Shown: positions 1 to 9,854 of the stretch, piece after piece
Position numbering within the stretch: the stretch's first letter is position 1
How the letters are laid out: each line of letters begins with the position of its first letter
Source of the DNA: Symbiodinium natans
Taxonomy: Eukaryota > Sar > Dinophyceae > Suessiales > Symbiodiniaceae
Direction: 5' to 3'
DNA length: 23,994 nt
Assembly (NCBI GenBank): GCA_905221605.1
Contig: CAJNDS010001305.1
Span: 1-23,994, forward strand
Position numbers and translations under genes: made by a program
Notes under the pieces: model-generated
Told to the model about the DNA's origin: nothing
The model's input: only the letters and a program-made list of their open reading frames with translations
Databases searched by the model: none

Positions 1-59
1 CTCTGAGTTTTTTGCCAAGGACTAAGTTGCAGGGATCCCAGAGAAGACTTTGTCATAGT

Positions 60-180
60 GGGGTAACATTTTTACAATTTCAAGGGTACTTAAACACCAT
101 AAGGAATAAATAAACAAATATATATATATATATACATATATTTATTTTTTTATTTATTGAAATTTTAGTACTATCCCAAC
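60..180. repeat. AT-rich tract with TA microsatellite
   Basis: Contains (TA)n at about 119-140 and T-rich sequence. Nothing else is seen. Confidence 0.7.
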
Positions 181-195
181 CATGCATGAGAAAAG

Positions 196-417
196 GTGTC
201 TGCCCAGTGGCATCTGCTGCCCGAGACCTCCGGAGACGACAAGTTTTCGCAGCGGGCCACCTGGTTCGTGGAGAGGCCCGCTGCTTCGAGGCTTAACTTG
301 GGGTGTATGCCTATGCTGTTCATTGCTACTAATTGCTTAAGAACCCCCCAAAGTAAAACAAAAAAAATATTCTTCCTTATAAGGGCAATAGGGGATTGTT
401 ATCATGTCTTTGTTTGA
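196..417 (+). pseudogene. weak open stretch at the left end
   Basis: 73 codons with a GTG at best as start. The first 35 (WHLLPETSGDDKFSQRATWF) look exon-like and the rest does not. Upstream, 60-180 is AT-rich with TATATA runs. No family is recognised. Confidence 0.15.
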
Positions 418-801
418 GGGGGTTTCTTAAGAAAGTAGTAGAGATTAGTGCGCAATGTGGGTGTTGGTATGGTACAATACGAACCTAGGTTGCCCTCCGC
501 AACTGGAACTACGATTGGGGGCGTAGGTAGGGTTTTTAGGATTGAGGATGGACTGGTTTGATTCCGGTCGCGCAAAGATGAAGTCGGTAGAGTGAAAGCA
601 TCTAATCCCCAAAGCATAAACCCTAAACGTTAAACCCCGTTCTTAGAGGGTGGGAACTCATGCCAGGTATTCCGTCTATGCGGCCTGGCCTCTGGGGCAG
701 GGACCTCTCCTGCTCAGGGGTGATGCACCCTGCCTGAACATAGGGCTTCGGGTTGAGGGTGTAGGAGTGCTTGAGTCCGTCTTATGCAAAAACAATTGAG
801 T

Positions 802-965
802 CCTAAACCCTGAGCCCTAAACCCCAAACCCTAAGCCCTAAGCCCTAAACCCTAAACCCTAATTAAACCCTAAACCCGAAACTTCAACCCTAAACCCTAA
901 TTAAACCCTAAACCCTAAACCCTAAACCCTAAACCCTAAACCCTAAACCCTAAACCCTAAACCCT
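802..965. repeat. interstitial telomere-like array, CCCTAAA
   Basis: Degenerate at the left, then near-perfect heptamers from about 904 to 965. It leads directly into the 54-bp satellite. Confidence 0.95.
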
Positions 966-996
966 CTTTTACTATGTATATTTAAACCCTAATGAC

Positions 997-1400
997 CTTC
1001 GTCGGCAAATGGTTTTTTTCCACCCGGGGGGGGTGCCCTAAACCCTGACCCCCTTCGTCGGCAAATGGTTTTTTTCCACCCGGGGGGGGCCCTAAACCCT
1101 GACCGCCTTCGTCGGCAAATGGTTTTTTCCACCCGGGTGGTCCTAAACCCTGACCCCCTTCGTCGGCAAATGGTTTTTTTCCACCCGGGGGGGGCCCTAA
1201 ACCCTGACCCCCTTCGTCGGCAAATGGTTTTTTTCCACCCTGGTTTTTTTCCACCCAGGCCCTAAACCCTGACCCCTCGTCGGCAAATGGTTTTTTTCCA
1301 CCCGGGGGGGGCCCTAAACCCTGACCCCCTTCGTCGGCAAATGGTTTTTTCCACCCGGGGGGGGGGCCACTAAACCCTGACCCCCTTCGTCGGCAAATGG
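997..1400 (+). repeat. about 54-bp tandem satellite, 8 copies
   Basis: The word CTTCGTCGGCAAATGG begins at 997, 1053, 1107, 1158, 1212, about 1276 (one base short), 1329 and 1385. Each copy has a T-run, a CACCCGGGGG box and a CCCTAAACCCTGACC link that is itself telomere-like. Spacing varies from 51 to 64 bp. Open frames through it on both strands are repeat artefacts. Confidence 0.95.
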
Positions 1401-1470
1401 GTTTTTCTATTTGGGGCATAGGGTTTAGGGCTCGTAGGGTTTGGGGCATAGGGTTTAGGGCTAAATTTTG

Positions 1471-1609
1471 CTCCCAAAACACCCCAAATGATGGGGACCC
1501 CCAGGATCGGCAAGGGTCCCAGTTAAAAATGCGATTTTTTAGTACTGAAATCATCGGTTCTGGGTGGCTTCTCGTTTTCTGGATTTTTGACCAAAACCGA
1601 GCTTCACCG
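1471..1609 (+). repeat. direct duplication, copy 1 (139 bp)
   Basis: Begins CTCCCAAAACACCCC and matches 1869-2007 with a handful of substitutions, 398 bp apart. Confidence 0.93.
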
Positions 1610-1868
1610 GCTTCAGGATTTCAAGTTTTTTTTTCACGTTCTGTCAAGGTTTTTCAGAGTTTTTCAGTGTTTTTTAAGGTTTTCCAATGTTTTTCAGGGT
1701 GTTTCAGGGTTTTTTAACCCTCAATTCTGATGACAGGCCACCCCGGCGACCTTTTCACAGCCTAATTTTGGTCAAGGGGGATCGTATTTTCCAATTTGAA
1801 AGGCAAAATAGTCTTCGGAGACCCCCCTTGCCTCAAACTCCGACCCCCCCTTGAGAGGGAAAGTTTGC

Positions 1869-2007
1869 CTCCCAAAACACCCCAAATGAGGGGGACCCCA
1901 GGATCGGCAAGAGTCCCAGTTAAAACTGCGATTTTTTAGTACTGAAATCGACGGTTCTGGGTGGGCTCTCGTTTTCTGGATTTTTGACCAAAACCGAGCC
2001 TTCACCG
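1869..2007 (+). repeat. direct duplication, copy 2 (139 bp)
   Basis: Partner of 1471-1609. Both contain TTTTTTAGTACTGAAATC and a CGTTTTCTGGATTTTTGACC box. Between the copies (1610-1868) is T-rich sequence with repeated TTTTCAG words. Confidence 0.93.
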
Positions 2008-2265
2008 ATTGGGGCTTCTAAACCGTAGGGTTTAGGGCCCTAAGAGCATAAAGGGCTTATTGCGGGCCTTAGATTAGATTTCGGGTTTTGGGTCCGTTAA
2101 AAACTAAAATATTTTGGACCAATTGGACTTTGAGCTTTAAGCCTACCGGGAAAGTATTAAGTGAACTTTATTTTCTCAATGTTATGGGTTTCTTGGGTGG
2201 GTGGGATTTTTTCCAACGCTTGACAAGCTGCTTGACTAGTGAATGCTCGGACTTGAGATGCTGAA

Positions 2266-2325
2266 CCCTAAACCCTAAACCCTAAACCCTAAACCCTAAA
2301 CCCTAAACCCTAAACCCTAAACCCT
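2266..2325. repeat. interstitial telomere-like array, CCCTAAA
   Basis: About eight perfect heptamers. The spacer before it (2008-2265) shows nothing recognisable. Confidence 0.97.
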
Positions 2326-2559
2326 CACCCAGGCCTGCTTAGGCCGTACCCACCCTCTTCTAGGGTGCCTGGACCCAGCACTACACCCGACAGCGATTAA
2401 CACCATCGCTTGGACTTCCTGTGCAAGCCTAAAGAGTTGTGTTGAGCGTGAGCTGCACCTCCAGTGCCGGTGCAGTACCCCGCCTGGGGTACCCCGCCCC
2501 CCTTCTCCGATTCTCAAGTATTGAGAAACCTGGCGACCTGTTCCGAAAATGGCTTCTGC

Positions 2560-2850
2560 AGGTGGTCCCTGGGCCCCCCCCTGGCCCCCCCTCCGGAGCC
2601 CCTGGTGCCGGGCCCCTGGCAGAGTGTGTGCAGGGACCAGAGGGGCCGTATGGCGGGTCAGTCTGGGCGATTGCTCAAAACCCACAACCAAACCCAAAAA
2701 CCTGGTTTTGCCCCCTTAGGCCCCCCTGCCCCCTGGCCCCCGCCCCCCCCCGGCCCCCCCTCTGCACCCCCCCCCCCACCCCCCTTCCCCCGCCCTCTTC
2801 CCCCCCCCCTTCCCCACCCCCCCCTCCGCCCCTTCTTCCCCCTGCCCCCA
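2560..2850. repeat. C-rich low-complexity tract
   Basis: Many runs of 5-10 C on the + strand (G-runs on the other), densest at 2700-2850. It is likely to form non-B structures. Pro-rich and Gly-rich open frames here are compositional. The remaining spacer 2326-3120 holds no supported gene. Confidence 0.9.
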
Positions 2851-3120
2851 TCTGTTTCTGCGTCTGTCCTACCCAACCGTTTAAAGGATGGGGGTGGGAA
2901 GTGGGAATTTAGGGCGTTAGCCCGAAACCCTAAAAGGAGAAAAGTTGGGTGGATGCCTGCGTAAGCAGGGGGTGGGAAAAATAAAACAACCCAACCTTTC
3001 TGGTTGTGGTGGCTCCAACTTCAATACACGCCGCCGCGACATATGCCGCCCCCTCACACCCCCTGGGTGTGTTGGGGCGCCATCTCCGCATGAAATCTAC
3101 TGCCGCGGCGCGGCGAGAAG

Positions 3121-3218
3121 CCCTAAACCCTAAACCCTAAACCCTAAACCCTAAACCCTAAACCCTAAACCCTAAACCCTAAACCCTAAACCCTAAACCC
3201 TAAACCTTAAACCCTAAG
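3121..3218. repeat. interstitial telomere-like array, CCCTAAA
   Basis: About 13 heptamers, the last two degenerate. A second short array lies at 3370-3398. Confidence 0.97.
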
Positions 3219-3569
3219 CCTTATCTACCCTGCGAGACCTTCAACCAGCGTCCTTGCCAGTTGCGCTGTTGCACTTGTAGAGCAGAGGCTCGCTTCTGGC
3301 ACTTCCTGTGCGAGGGCTCCACCCATCGATGAGATCTTCAGCTTGAGAGAATATCTCTGAAACCTTGCGCCCTAAACCCTAAACCCTAAACCCTAAATTT
3401 CAGGCCTAGCGGCACGGGCCGGCCCCCGCCCCCCAAAGCACGAAACCTTGAACCTTGGCACTGTCTTCTCTTTCCCGTGTCTTTGTCCTCTCCTTCTCTC
3501 TGTCTCTCTTTCTCCTGCCTTCGCCCCCCCTCCCTCCCCCCCCGCCCCCCCGGCGCGCGCGCGCGCGCA

Positions 3570-4290
3570 CCCGCATCAGGAGCATCAGTGGGGTTGGTTT
3601 GGGGGCCTTAAAAGCATTCTATGCATGCGTTTTGCCTTCGAAAAACTTTCAGAAAACGCTGTAAACACGTGTTTTTGGGCTTGGGAAGCCTTTTGGGACC
3701 CAGGAAAGGGAGCATCATGAGCATCAGCGGCCTCCCCCAGGCCATCCAAAACCCCCTTAAACACGCCGATTGTATGTGCTTGAACGCTTGCGTGCCCACG
3801 AAACCCCCAAAAGCAAGATCCCGAATGCCCTTAAGGGCATTCGGGGTCCTGCTGTTCGGGTGTTTTGTAAGCACGAAGCCGTTCGAGCGTGTAAAATGAG
3901 CGATTTTAGGGGCGTTTTTACGTGGACCTTCAAAACACTCGGTATTTACGAGGTTTTCTGCTGTTGGAACCCCCCCAAAACAAGCATCATGAGCATCAGC
4001 TGGGTCTCTGGGCCGTGGGCCCGGAGGCCCACGAAGCCCATGAGAAACGATGGCTGGATGATGCGCCCGGACCCCCACGCATCAGCAGCATCAGCAGACC
4101 CCCCCCCGGACGTGGGTTTCGATGATGCGCACTTTGGGGGCGGGTCAAGGGCAACAAGGGTGGGGGTCGGAGGCACGCGTGAAAAACTTCATAAAAACAC
4201 GGTATTTGCGGTGATTTCAGCGTTTTTCAGCGTTTTTTGCTGCCTTGGGGCCGCGGGCCAGGGCCTGCTGATGCTCATGATGCTCGCCTG
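3570..4290. repeat. dispersed 17-mer plus GC-hairpin repeat domain
   Basis: AGCATCATGAGCATCAG occurs exactly at 3711-3727 and 3983-3999 and exactly inverted at 4268-4284, with variants at 3574-3588 and 4080-4094. GC-rich inverted repeats follow, for example the 8-bp stem 4014-4021/4026-4033. Between them are related T/G-rich words (CGTTTTTACG, CAGCGTTTTT). Large overlapping open frames on both strands are explained by this repetition. From 4290 to 4950 I see GC-rich unique sequence without a supported gene. Confidence 0.75.
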
Positions 4291-4953
4291 GTTTTGGGCT
4301 TCCGGTACCCCCCCCAAACCTTGAAAAACGCGGCTTCGGCCTGGCGCGCGCCCCATGTGAAAAGCTAGGGTCGATGATGCGCGCCTGTGAGGGTTTAATG
4401 GGGTGCTGCGGGTGTTTTGTGGCCTCGGTTTTTCGTAAAAAACCATGGTTTTTACGTGGTTTTCGTGCTTTTCGCACCACCGCGTGTTGCGTCCCCTTGG
4501 ATGCCGTTTTGGAGGCCTCCCGAAGGGCCCCGCGCGAATATGAAGCAATTTTGGGCGGGGTCGGCGGCTCGGGCGCTCGCCCCTTAAAGCTAGCGCTTTA
4601 GTGCGACGCGGGCTCCGCCCTGGACCACGGGCGGCGCGGGGGCCGGATTTAAGAGCCTCCGGCTCAAGCCGCCGACCCCGCAGGAGAACAAGTTTAAGGT
4701 TTGGGGTTTGGTGGATTGGGTTTGCGGTTCGGGTCTGGGTGGGGGGGTCGGGGGGGTGGTTCCACCCAAAAGAGCCCCTGTGCCCTGTGCGAAACCGCCT
4801 ATGGTCCGTGAGTTTACGCGGTGTGGGTGGCCTGTTCCTCCACGGAAAAGCTGCCGGGGTACCCCCCCCCTACCCCCCCCCCCCCCCACCCGCCCCCACG
4901 TTTTAAAGGAGGGAAAGAGGGAGGTTTTCACTTCCAGAAACCCATGTCGGCGG

Positions 4954-5257
4954 ACCCTAAACCCTAATTAAACCCTAAACCCTAAACCCTAAACCCTAAA
5001 CCCTAAACCCTAAACCCTAAACCCTAAACCCTAAACCCTAAACCCTAAACCCTAAACCCTAAACCCTAAACCCTAACCCCTAAACCCTAAACCCTCCACC
5101 CTACACCCTAAACCCTAAACCCTAAACCCTAAACCCTAAACCCTAAACCCTAAACCCTAAACCCTAAACCCTAAACCCTAAACCCTAAACCCTAAACCCT
5201 AAACCCTAAACCCTAAACCCTAAACCCTAAACCCGAACCCTATAAACCCTAAACCCT
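4954..5257. repeat. longest interstitial telomere-like array, CCCTAAA
   Basis: About 43 heptamers with few variants, clustered near 5080-5110 (CCCTAACC, CCCTCCA, CCCTACA). Confidence 0.98.
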
Positions 5258-5390
5258 GGTCCACTGAGGTAGAGCATCCCCAGTGGCCGGTGCAACCGGC
5301 CGCCTTGGACCATTTGGCGGCCGCGCCCCTCTTGGAGGTCTGAGGCTAAGGAAAGCTTGGGTTGAGGGTTGAGGGTTTACGGGGAGCGGG

Positions 5391-5528
5391 GTCATTTTGC
5401 CGGATGTGGGGCTTGGGGTACCTTTGGACCAACATGAGAGCCGTTGCTGCCACATCTCCAAGTGTCACGGCACGCAAGAAACATTAAACCTAAACACGGC
5501 ATCGGGCTCAGAGTTTCAATCCTCCTAA
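5391..5528 (+). pseudogene. exon-like open stretch, unidentified
   Basis: 46 codons to a TAA, starting VILPDVGLGVPLDQHE and containing a Cys/His cluster (CCHISKCH). The opposite strand is open as well. The neighbouring piece 5266-5343 is also open (EVEHPQWPVQPAALDH). Both sit directly beside the longest telomere-like array. Confidence 0.18.
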
Positions 5529-5690
5529 GCCCTAAACCCTAAGGCCTAAACCCCTGAACCCTAAACCCCAAACCCGAAACCCTTAACCCCTAACCCCTAA
5601 ACCCTAAACCCTGAACCCTCAACCCTAAACCCAAAACCCTAAACCCCAAACCCGAAACCCTAAACCCTAAGCCGTAAACCCTAAACCCTA
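5527..5690. repeat. degenerate telomere-like array, CCCTAAA
   Basis: Mixed CCCTAAA, CCCCAAA, CCCGAAA and CCCTGAA units. It is followed at about 5785-5845 by a TTTAGGG array in inverted orientation. Confidence 0.9.
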
Positions 5691-5692
5691 GC

Positions 5693-5806
5693 CTCAAAGA
5701 TGGCTGTTGCGCTCTGCAGGCGGCTGGCCTAGAGCAGCTGGCTGCACAGCAGAGCCGCTTGTGCCCAAGACAGCTCAAGGTTTACCGTTTAGGGTTTAAA
5801 GCCTAA
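5693..5806 (+). pseudogene. exon-like open stretch, unidentified
   Basis: 38 codons including ALQAAGLEQLAAQQSR, with a possible donor CTCAAG|GT at 5777. It is short, of unknown family, and squeezed between inverted telomere-like arrays. Confidence 0.18.
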
Positions 5807-5838
5807 GGGTTTAGGGTTTAGGGCTCAGGGTTTAGGGT

Positions 5839-6117
5839 TTAGGCATCGACATGACTACGCAGAGACCAGTCCAGGCGTTCGGTACATGCGATTGGCCAGA
5901 GCCTATAGTATGCATACTGGCCGTTCTCTAAGTTCCGGTCCCTTTTTGTGTGGGAGGCTCTACATAATGACAGGTACCCAACAATTGACCATATAATATA
6001 GAGAAACCGAGCTTTGGATGTTTCCCCCTTATACGAGCAGTCCATAAAATAGAGGGCCTGCTTAATGTAACCAGATTTTTTATCAAATAATTTATTAGGA
6101 AATACATTGGAGAACAT
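5839..6117 (-). CDS. hypothetical 92-residue ORF
   Basis: ATG-started frame beginning MFSNVFPNKLFDKKSGYIKQ, with a hydrophobic centre (FLYIIWSIVGYLSL, possibly one membrane segment) and a charged end. It starts 63 nt downstream of the stop of the 80-codon fragment on the same strand, in the same AT-richer island (about 5860-6440). The stop falls at the edge of a TTTAGGG array. It may be a decayed gene or a remnant of inserted DNA. No family is recognised. Confidence 0.25.
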   Translation of the reverse strand: MFSNVFPNKLFDKKSGYIKQALYFMDCSYKGETSKARFLYIIWSIVGYLSLCRASHTKRDRNLENGQYAYYRLWPIACTERLDWSLRSHVDA

Positions 6118-6180
6118 CCTTCTAAATCTAAATGTAACTATTTTTAAAAATCAAATTCCTAGAGCTCGTTAGAGTGGGCG

Positions 6181-6423
6181 TTATTTTTCCGGAGGTAACG
6201 AATCTACAATCTTTGAGTATATGCTGTCATCCAATACTTTTTTAGAAAGTTTGGCTTCATCCGTAACATCACAAAAAGTCGAAACAACAGGGTATGAATC
6301 CCGATTAAGAACTGTTTGCATAGGGGGAACATCCCAAAACCCCGCATCGTTTGTAACCATGACCGCTTCTTTCTCCTGGGTCTCCTCTGGTGCAAAAAAC
6401 AGCCCAGGGAACTTAGGCCGTAC
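6181..6423 (-). pseudogene. 80-codon terminal exon or gene fragment without a start
   Basis: The frame is open from just after a TAA at 6424-6426 to a TAA at 6181-6183. It contains APEETQEKEAVMVTNDAGFW, then a DSYPVVSTFCDVTDE block, and ends KIVDSLPPEK. Acidic helices, few Cys or Arg and no low complexity make this the most protein-like unlisted frame of the repeat zone. There is no start codon near its beginning. The sequence TTTCTTGGCTAAG just upstream could be a 3' splice acceptor, which would make this a last exon. Nearby DNA is more AT-rich than its surroundings. The family is not recognised. Confidence 0.35.
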
Positions 6424-6465
6424 TTAGCCAAGAAATGAACTTTAAACTTTTTGGGTTTCCTTAAA

Positions 6466-6494
6466 CCCTAAACCCTAAACCCTAAACCCTAAAC
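6466..6494. repeat. short telomere-like array, CCCTAAA
   Basis: Four heptamers just upstream (- strand sense) of the 80-codon fragment. A similar array lies at 6911-6960. Confidence 0.95.
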
Positions 6495-6577
6495 TCCTTA
6501 TTTTGTAGGAGAAATCCAGTTCAACCTTTTTTCACCTTGGCTTTTGAAGAAGTAAAATGCATACTCAGACACGACAT

Positions 6578-6694
6578 CTTGCTAGCCCAGTGGTGCCCCT
6601 TTGATGTTGTTCTATGTTGCTTCAAGGTTCCCCTCTTATGGTCATCAACCCAAAGAAGGAGGCCATCATTTTTTCAGGTTATTGGGCTACCAAG
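6578..6694. mobile_element. foldback element, family B copy 1
   Basis: Ends CTTGCTAGCCCA and TGGGCTACCAAG, 12-bp inverted termini with one mismatch. It shares GCCCAGTGGT.CCC.TTTG and an internal TTCAAGGTT with the element at 15499-15612 and is about the same length. It is non-autonomous and MITE-like. Confidence 0.6.
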
Positions 6695-6781
6695 AACAGG
6701 GTTTCCTTCCTGATCAACCCCGCCAAGTTCTCCCCAGCCACGCGCTTTATCCTGGAGCCTGAAGCCCTGGATTCTAATTGA
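6614..6781 (+). CDS. small ORF overlapping a foldback element
   Basis: 55 codons from the ATG at 6614 to a TGA at 6779-6781, including NPKKEAIIFSGYW and NPAKFSPATRFILEPEALD. The second half uses mostly G/C-ending codons and looks genuinely coding. The first half lies inside the 6578-6694 inverted-repeat element, and the opposite strand is also open for about 30 codons, so the strand is not certain. No homology is recognised. Confidence 0.25.
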   Translation: MLLQGSPLMVINPKKEAIIFSGYWATKNRVSFLINPAKFSPATRFILEPEALDSN

Positions 6782-7243
6782 CCCTTCTGGCCCAGAAGCC
6801 TAAAAACCATAAGCCCATAACCCTGAACGCTCTTCTCATGACAAGGCAGTGGGCGAAGCGCTTACCTAAGAAAACGCCCCGGTGGGGTTGAGTGCATCTT
6901 TGTAGTTTGTAACCCTAAACCCTAAACCCTAAACCCTAAACCCGAAACCCTAAACCCCAAACACGCAGAACAGCACGCCTGCTTGAGGAGCGGGCGAGGT
7001 GCAGCCGCACGTTTGCTTCTCGCGTGGCGTCGGCCCGGTGAACTTCTGGATGCTTGAGCCTGTCTGAAGGCCTTTGGGTTGAGGGCGTTTGGCTTTCCAG
7101 CCGGGGTTGCAAACACATGGTCGTACCGAACTGGTTCAACAGAAGAGCATCATGGCGAAGCCGGAACTGCCGATGATTTTCGAGGGGTCCTGATTCTGAA
7201 GGGAGTCCTGCTATTTTGGGGGACTCCATTTGGGGTCCCCTAT

Positions 7244-7395
7244 TTGAAGGTTCATGGTACTTACTCACCAATTATAACTGTACTTATAACTACCCTACTT
7301 ATAATACCCCTAAAGGGCCTTATAGGGGTTATCCCACTTATAAGTAGGGTTATAAGCCCAGTTATAATTGCTTAGTAAGTACCATGAACCTTCAA
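7244..7395. mobile_element. palindromic foldback (MITE-like) element
   Basis: The outer 22 nt (starting TTGAAGGTTCATGG) are perfectly inverted at the right end. The arms then continue as imperfect inverted repeats rich in TTATAA and meet at CCTAAAGGGCC. It has no coding capacity; the hydrophobic open frame crossing it is a by-product. A probable fragment of the same family lies at about 7741-7800. Confidence 0.85.
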
Positions 7396-7540
7396 GTATT
7401 TTCGTCAGCCCCCCAGCTGTGTACAGCGAAGCACTTGCCGGCGCAGACGCGCCGAAGTAAGAGCACTTTTCGAGGCCCTCTACATTGCGCCTCCTCCGAT
7501 GTTTCAATCCCTAAACCTTAAACCCTGAACCCTTAATTTT

Positions 7541-7624
7541 GCAGAGGTTCATTCGCAGGAGTCCCAACGCGACTTGTTGCACGGATTTGCAGGATTCTGG
7601 AGGCCAAAAGATGTGAAAAGCTGA
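7541..7624 (+). pseudogene. exon-like stretch behind a TTTTGCAG acceptor
   Basis: A pyrimidine-rich AATTTTGCAG precedes 27 open codons (AEVHSQESQRDLLHGF and so on) ending in TGA. The acceptor is the best in the spacer. It is too short to identify. Confidence 0.18.
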
Positions 7625-7856
7625 GACGCAAGCCTCCCTCCACCCCAAACTATAAACCTGAAAGCCCCCCCAAACCCTCAACCTTAAACCCCAATCCCTT
7701 GCTAAACCTCAAACCCGAAACCCAAACCCGTTTATGTCCTTATTCAGTACGCATAACCCTACTTACTTTATATGTACTCATGAACCTCAAAGTATATTGG
7801 TTGGACTACGTCCAGGGATATGTAGGAGGCTCTATATGTGTGCCCTTTTGCGACAT

Positions 7857-8023
7857 GGGGGGGGCGGGGGGAGGGGGGGTGTAGGGTTCAGGTAGGGTTC
7901 AGGTTTAGGTTCTGAAGTATGGTTCCCTTTGTAAGGGCCCATACTAAGGGACCGTATAGCTACCCGACGAGTAACAACTCCGTCTTCTTTTTATGGCAAC
8001 CCCCCCCCCCCCCCCCCCCCCCC
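7857..8023. repeat. G-run and C-run pair
   Basis: A G-rich run at 7857-7879 and a run of about 24 C at 8000-8023 face each other across 120 bp. The lengths may be affected by sequencing. The spacer 8024-8430 holds only a weak + open stretch (to 8223). Confidence 0.85.
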
Positions 8024-8374
8024 TCCGCGACAAGCCCCTGCGAAGCAGGTCTCCATGTCGTAAGCTTGCAACAATGAGGCGCTACATAAATACTTCTGTT
8101 GCTACAGAGGTGGTGCGATTTTTCGATACTTTGATTCGCGGGCATATGCCATATGGCGTGTCGAGATTTAGGGAGGCTTCCCCCCTTTTGCCAGCTACTT
8201 TCGTGTTGATACAGCTCTCTTAAATCAACCCTTGGGCACGGAAGACGGAATTTAGCTCATGAACTCATGGGGCCATGGTTCCTTGACTAGAATGTAGAGA
8301 ACTGAGCAGCCATGGCGATGTAAAGTACCTAGACAAGATGAAGCCAAGTACCTGTCCTGCCTCCCATTGTATCC

Positions 8375-8445
8375 TAGGACCCAGAGTAGGCCCCTTATTC
8401 CATGTTTTTGGGGACTTAGGTTCCCTTAGAATCCCCTTAGGGTTT
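8375..8445 (+). repeat. dispersed repeat, family C copy 1
   Basis: TAGGACCCAGAGTAGGCCCC, then GGTTCCCTTA. It matches 11706-11775 in order and spacing. Confidence 0.65.
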
Positions 8446-8499
8446 AGGGTTTAGGGTTTAGGGTTTAGGGTTTAGGGTTTAGGGTTTAGGGCTTAGGGT
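8437..8499. repeat. interstitial telomere-like array, TTTAGGG
   Basis: About eight heptamers in the inverse orientation to the left half. Further arrays: 8811-8856 (TTTAGGG) and 8918-8967 (CCCTAAA). The spacer 8968-9778 shows only short degenerate heptamers and no supported gene. Confidence 0.96.
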
Positions 8500-9778
8500 A
8501 CCAGTGTTAGGTTACTCCTGGGTCTAGTATCCGTCTGACTGCAGCATGGGCCTCACGCCATGCCGAAGTGGCAGGGCGCAAAGAACCCCCAAACAGTTCA
8601 TCGAACTCTCAGATTACTGAAGTGTTGACTGGAACCCGAATCCCTCAGCTCCTGAACCCTAACTAGCCCCTGAAACCCTAAACCCGAAGCCCTAAACCCT
8701 AAACCACCAAACCTAGGGGTCAGAAACACGGGCTCAGGCCGATGGTGCCGCTGCCAGCACTGGTGGACCAGTGCGAGGCTTAGGAAGTCCCCACCTTGCT
8801 TAGGTTTCCGGGTTTAGGGTTTAGGGTTTAGGGTTTAGGGTTTAGGGTTAGGGTTCACGGGGTCAGGTGCTGGGATGCCCGCCCTTGATTCCCTTTTTTG
8901 TTGGTCTGGGATCCGTTCTAAACCCTAGACCCTAAACCCTAAGCCCTAAACCCTAAACCCTGAACCCCATTGATCCAAGAAGGGTGCCCTTCTTCATCCG
9001 AGGTTGCTGGGGAGCCTGGGGTTGTGGGTACTAATTAAGCCCCCAAACTCGAAATTCTACATGTTGACGATCAGAAGGGGATCCTACTACTTGAGGTCTA
9101 TATTAGAGAGGTCCCTTCTTTTCGTACCCCCAAATAAGCCGAAGAAACAACCCTGCGACAGGTCCCACGCTGGCTTCGTCTCTGTCCCTGTGGGCCAGCG
9201 CCCTCAGCTCCAGCGACCCCTTTGTGTTTCGAGTTGGGGAGCAACAAAGCCCTAAACCTTTAGAATTAAGTTTATTTGATGTTGTATTATATAAATATTC
9301 ATAGAATAAGTATAAGGATTTGATGGTGGTTGATGCTAAACACCTAAGCCCGAAGCCCGAAGCGCTGAGCCCTAAGCCCTAAACCATACCTCTTATGATC
9401 CCAAGACCACAAAATGCAACTGGGTTTGGGGCTTGTGGCTTTGAGAGCTTGTACATGTGAAGGTTGTTCTTAAGTAGAGCCGCGCCCTCAGAAGTACTTC
9501 TTATACTACAGCCCGTGTAAAGTGGACCCACCCCTCCCCTCAATAGAAAGATAGCCCGAACAACACCCCCCCCCTCCTCCCAAACCCCACGAGGTCTAGG
9601 GTCTAGGGTTTAAGGTTGGGAGTTTGGGGTCTAGGGTTCAAATCAGCAAATCAGGGTCCCCTCATTCTAGAAGTCTATGAAAAAATGTCATCTCCTGAAC
9701 ACGAAACCTCTTCTGTCTCACGAAGTCTGAACAGAAGCAGCGGAATCTCTTTGGGGCTTAGGGGCTGAATATACCTCA

Positions 9779-9850
9779 ACCCTACACCCTAAACCCCAAA
9801 TCTAAACCCTCACCCTAAACCCTAAACCCTAAACCCTAAACCCTAAACCC
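9779..9850. repeat. interstitial telomere-like array, CCCTAAA
   Basis: Degenerate at the left, perfect at the right. Together with the next array it brackets the GTAAGT-bounded exon-like stretch in inverted orientation. Confidence 0.95.
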
Positions 9851-9854
9851 CATG

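Noticed and set aside
982-1554. 190-residue Gly/Pro/Lys repeat protein on the - strand
   Set aside because: It is the 54-bp satellite translated (54 = 18 codons), and copy lengths vary in ways that would break a selected frame.
4954-5257. A true chromosome end
   Set aside because: The array is internal, flanked by unique sequence on both sides, and other arrays point both ways.
7079-7375. 98-residue hydrophobic + strand ORF
   Set aside because: Its hydrophobic half is read from the two arms of the palindromic element, so it is repeat-derived.
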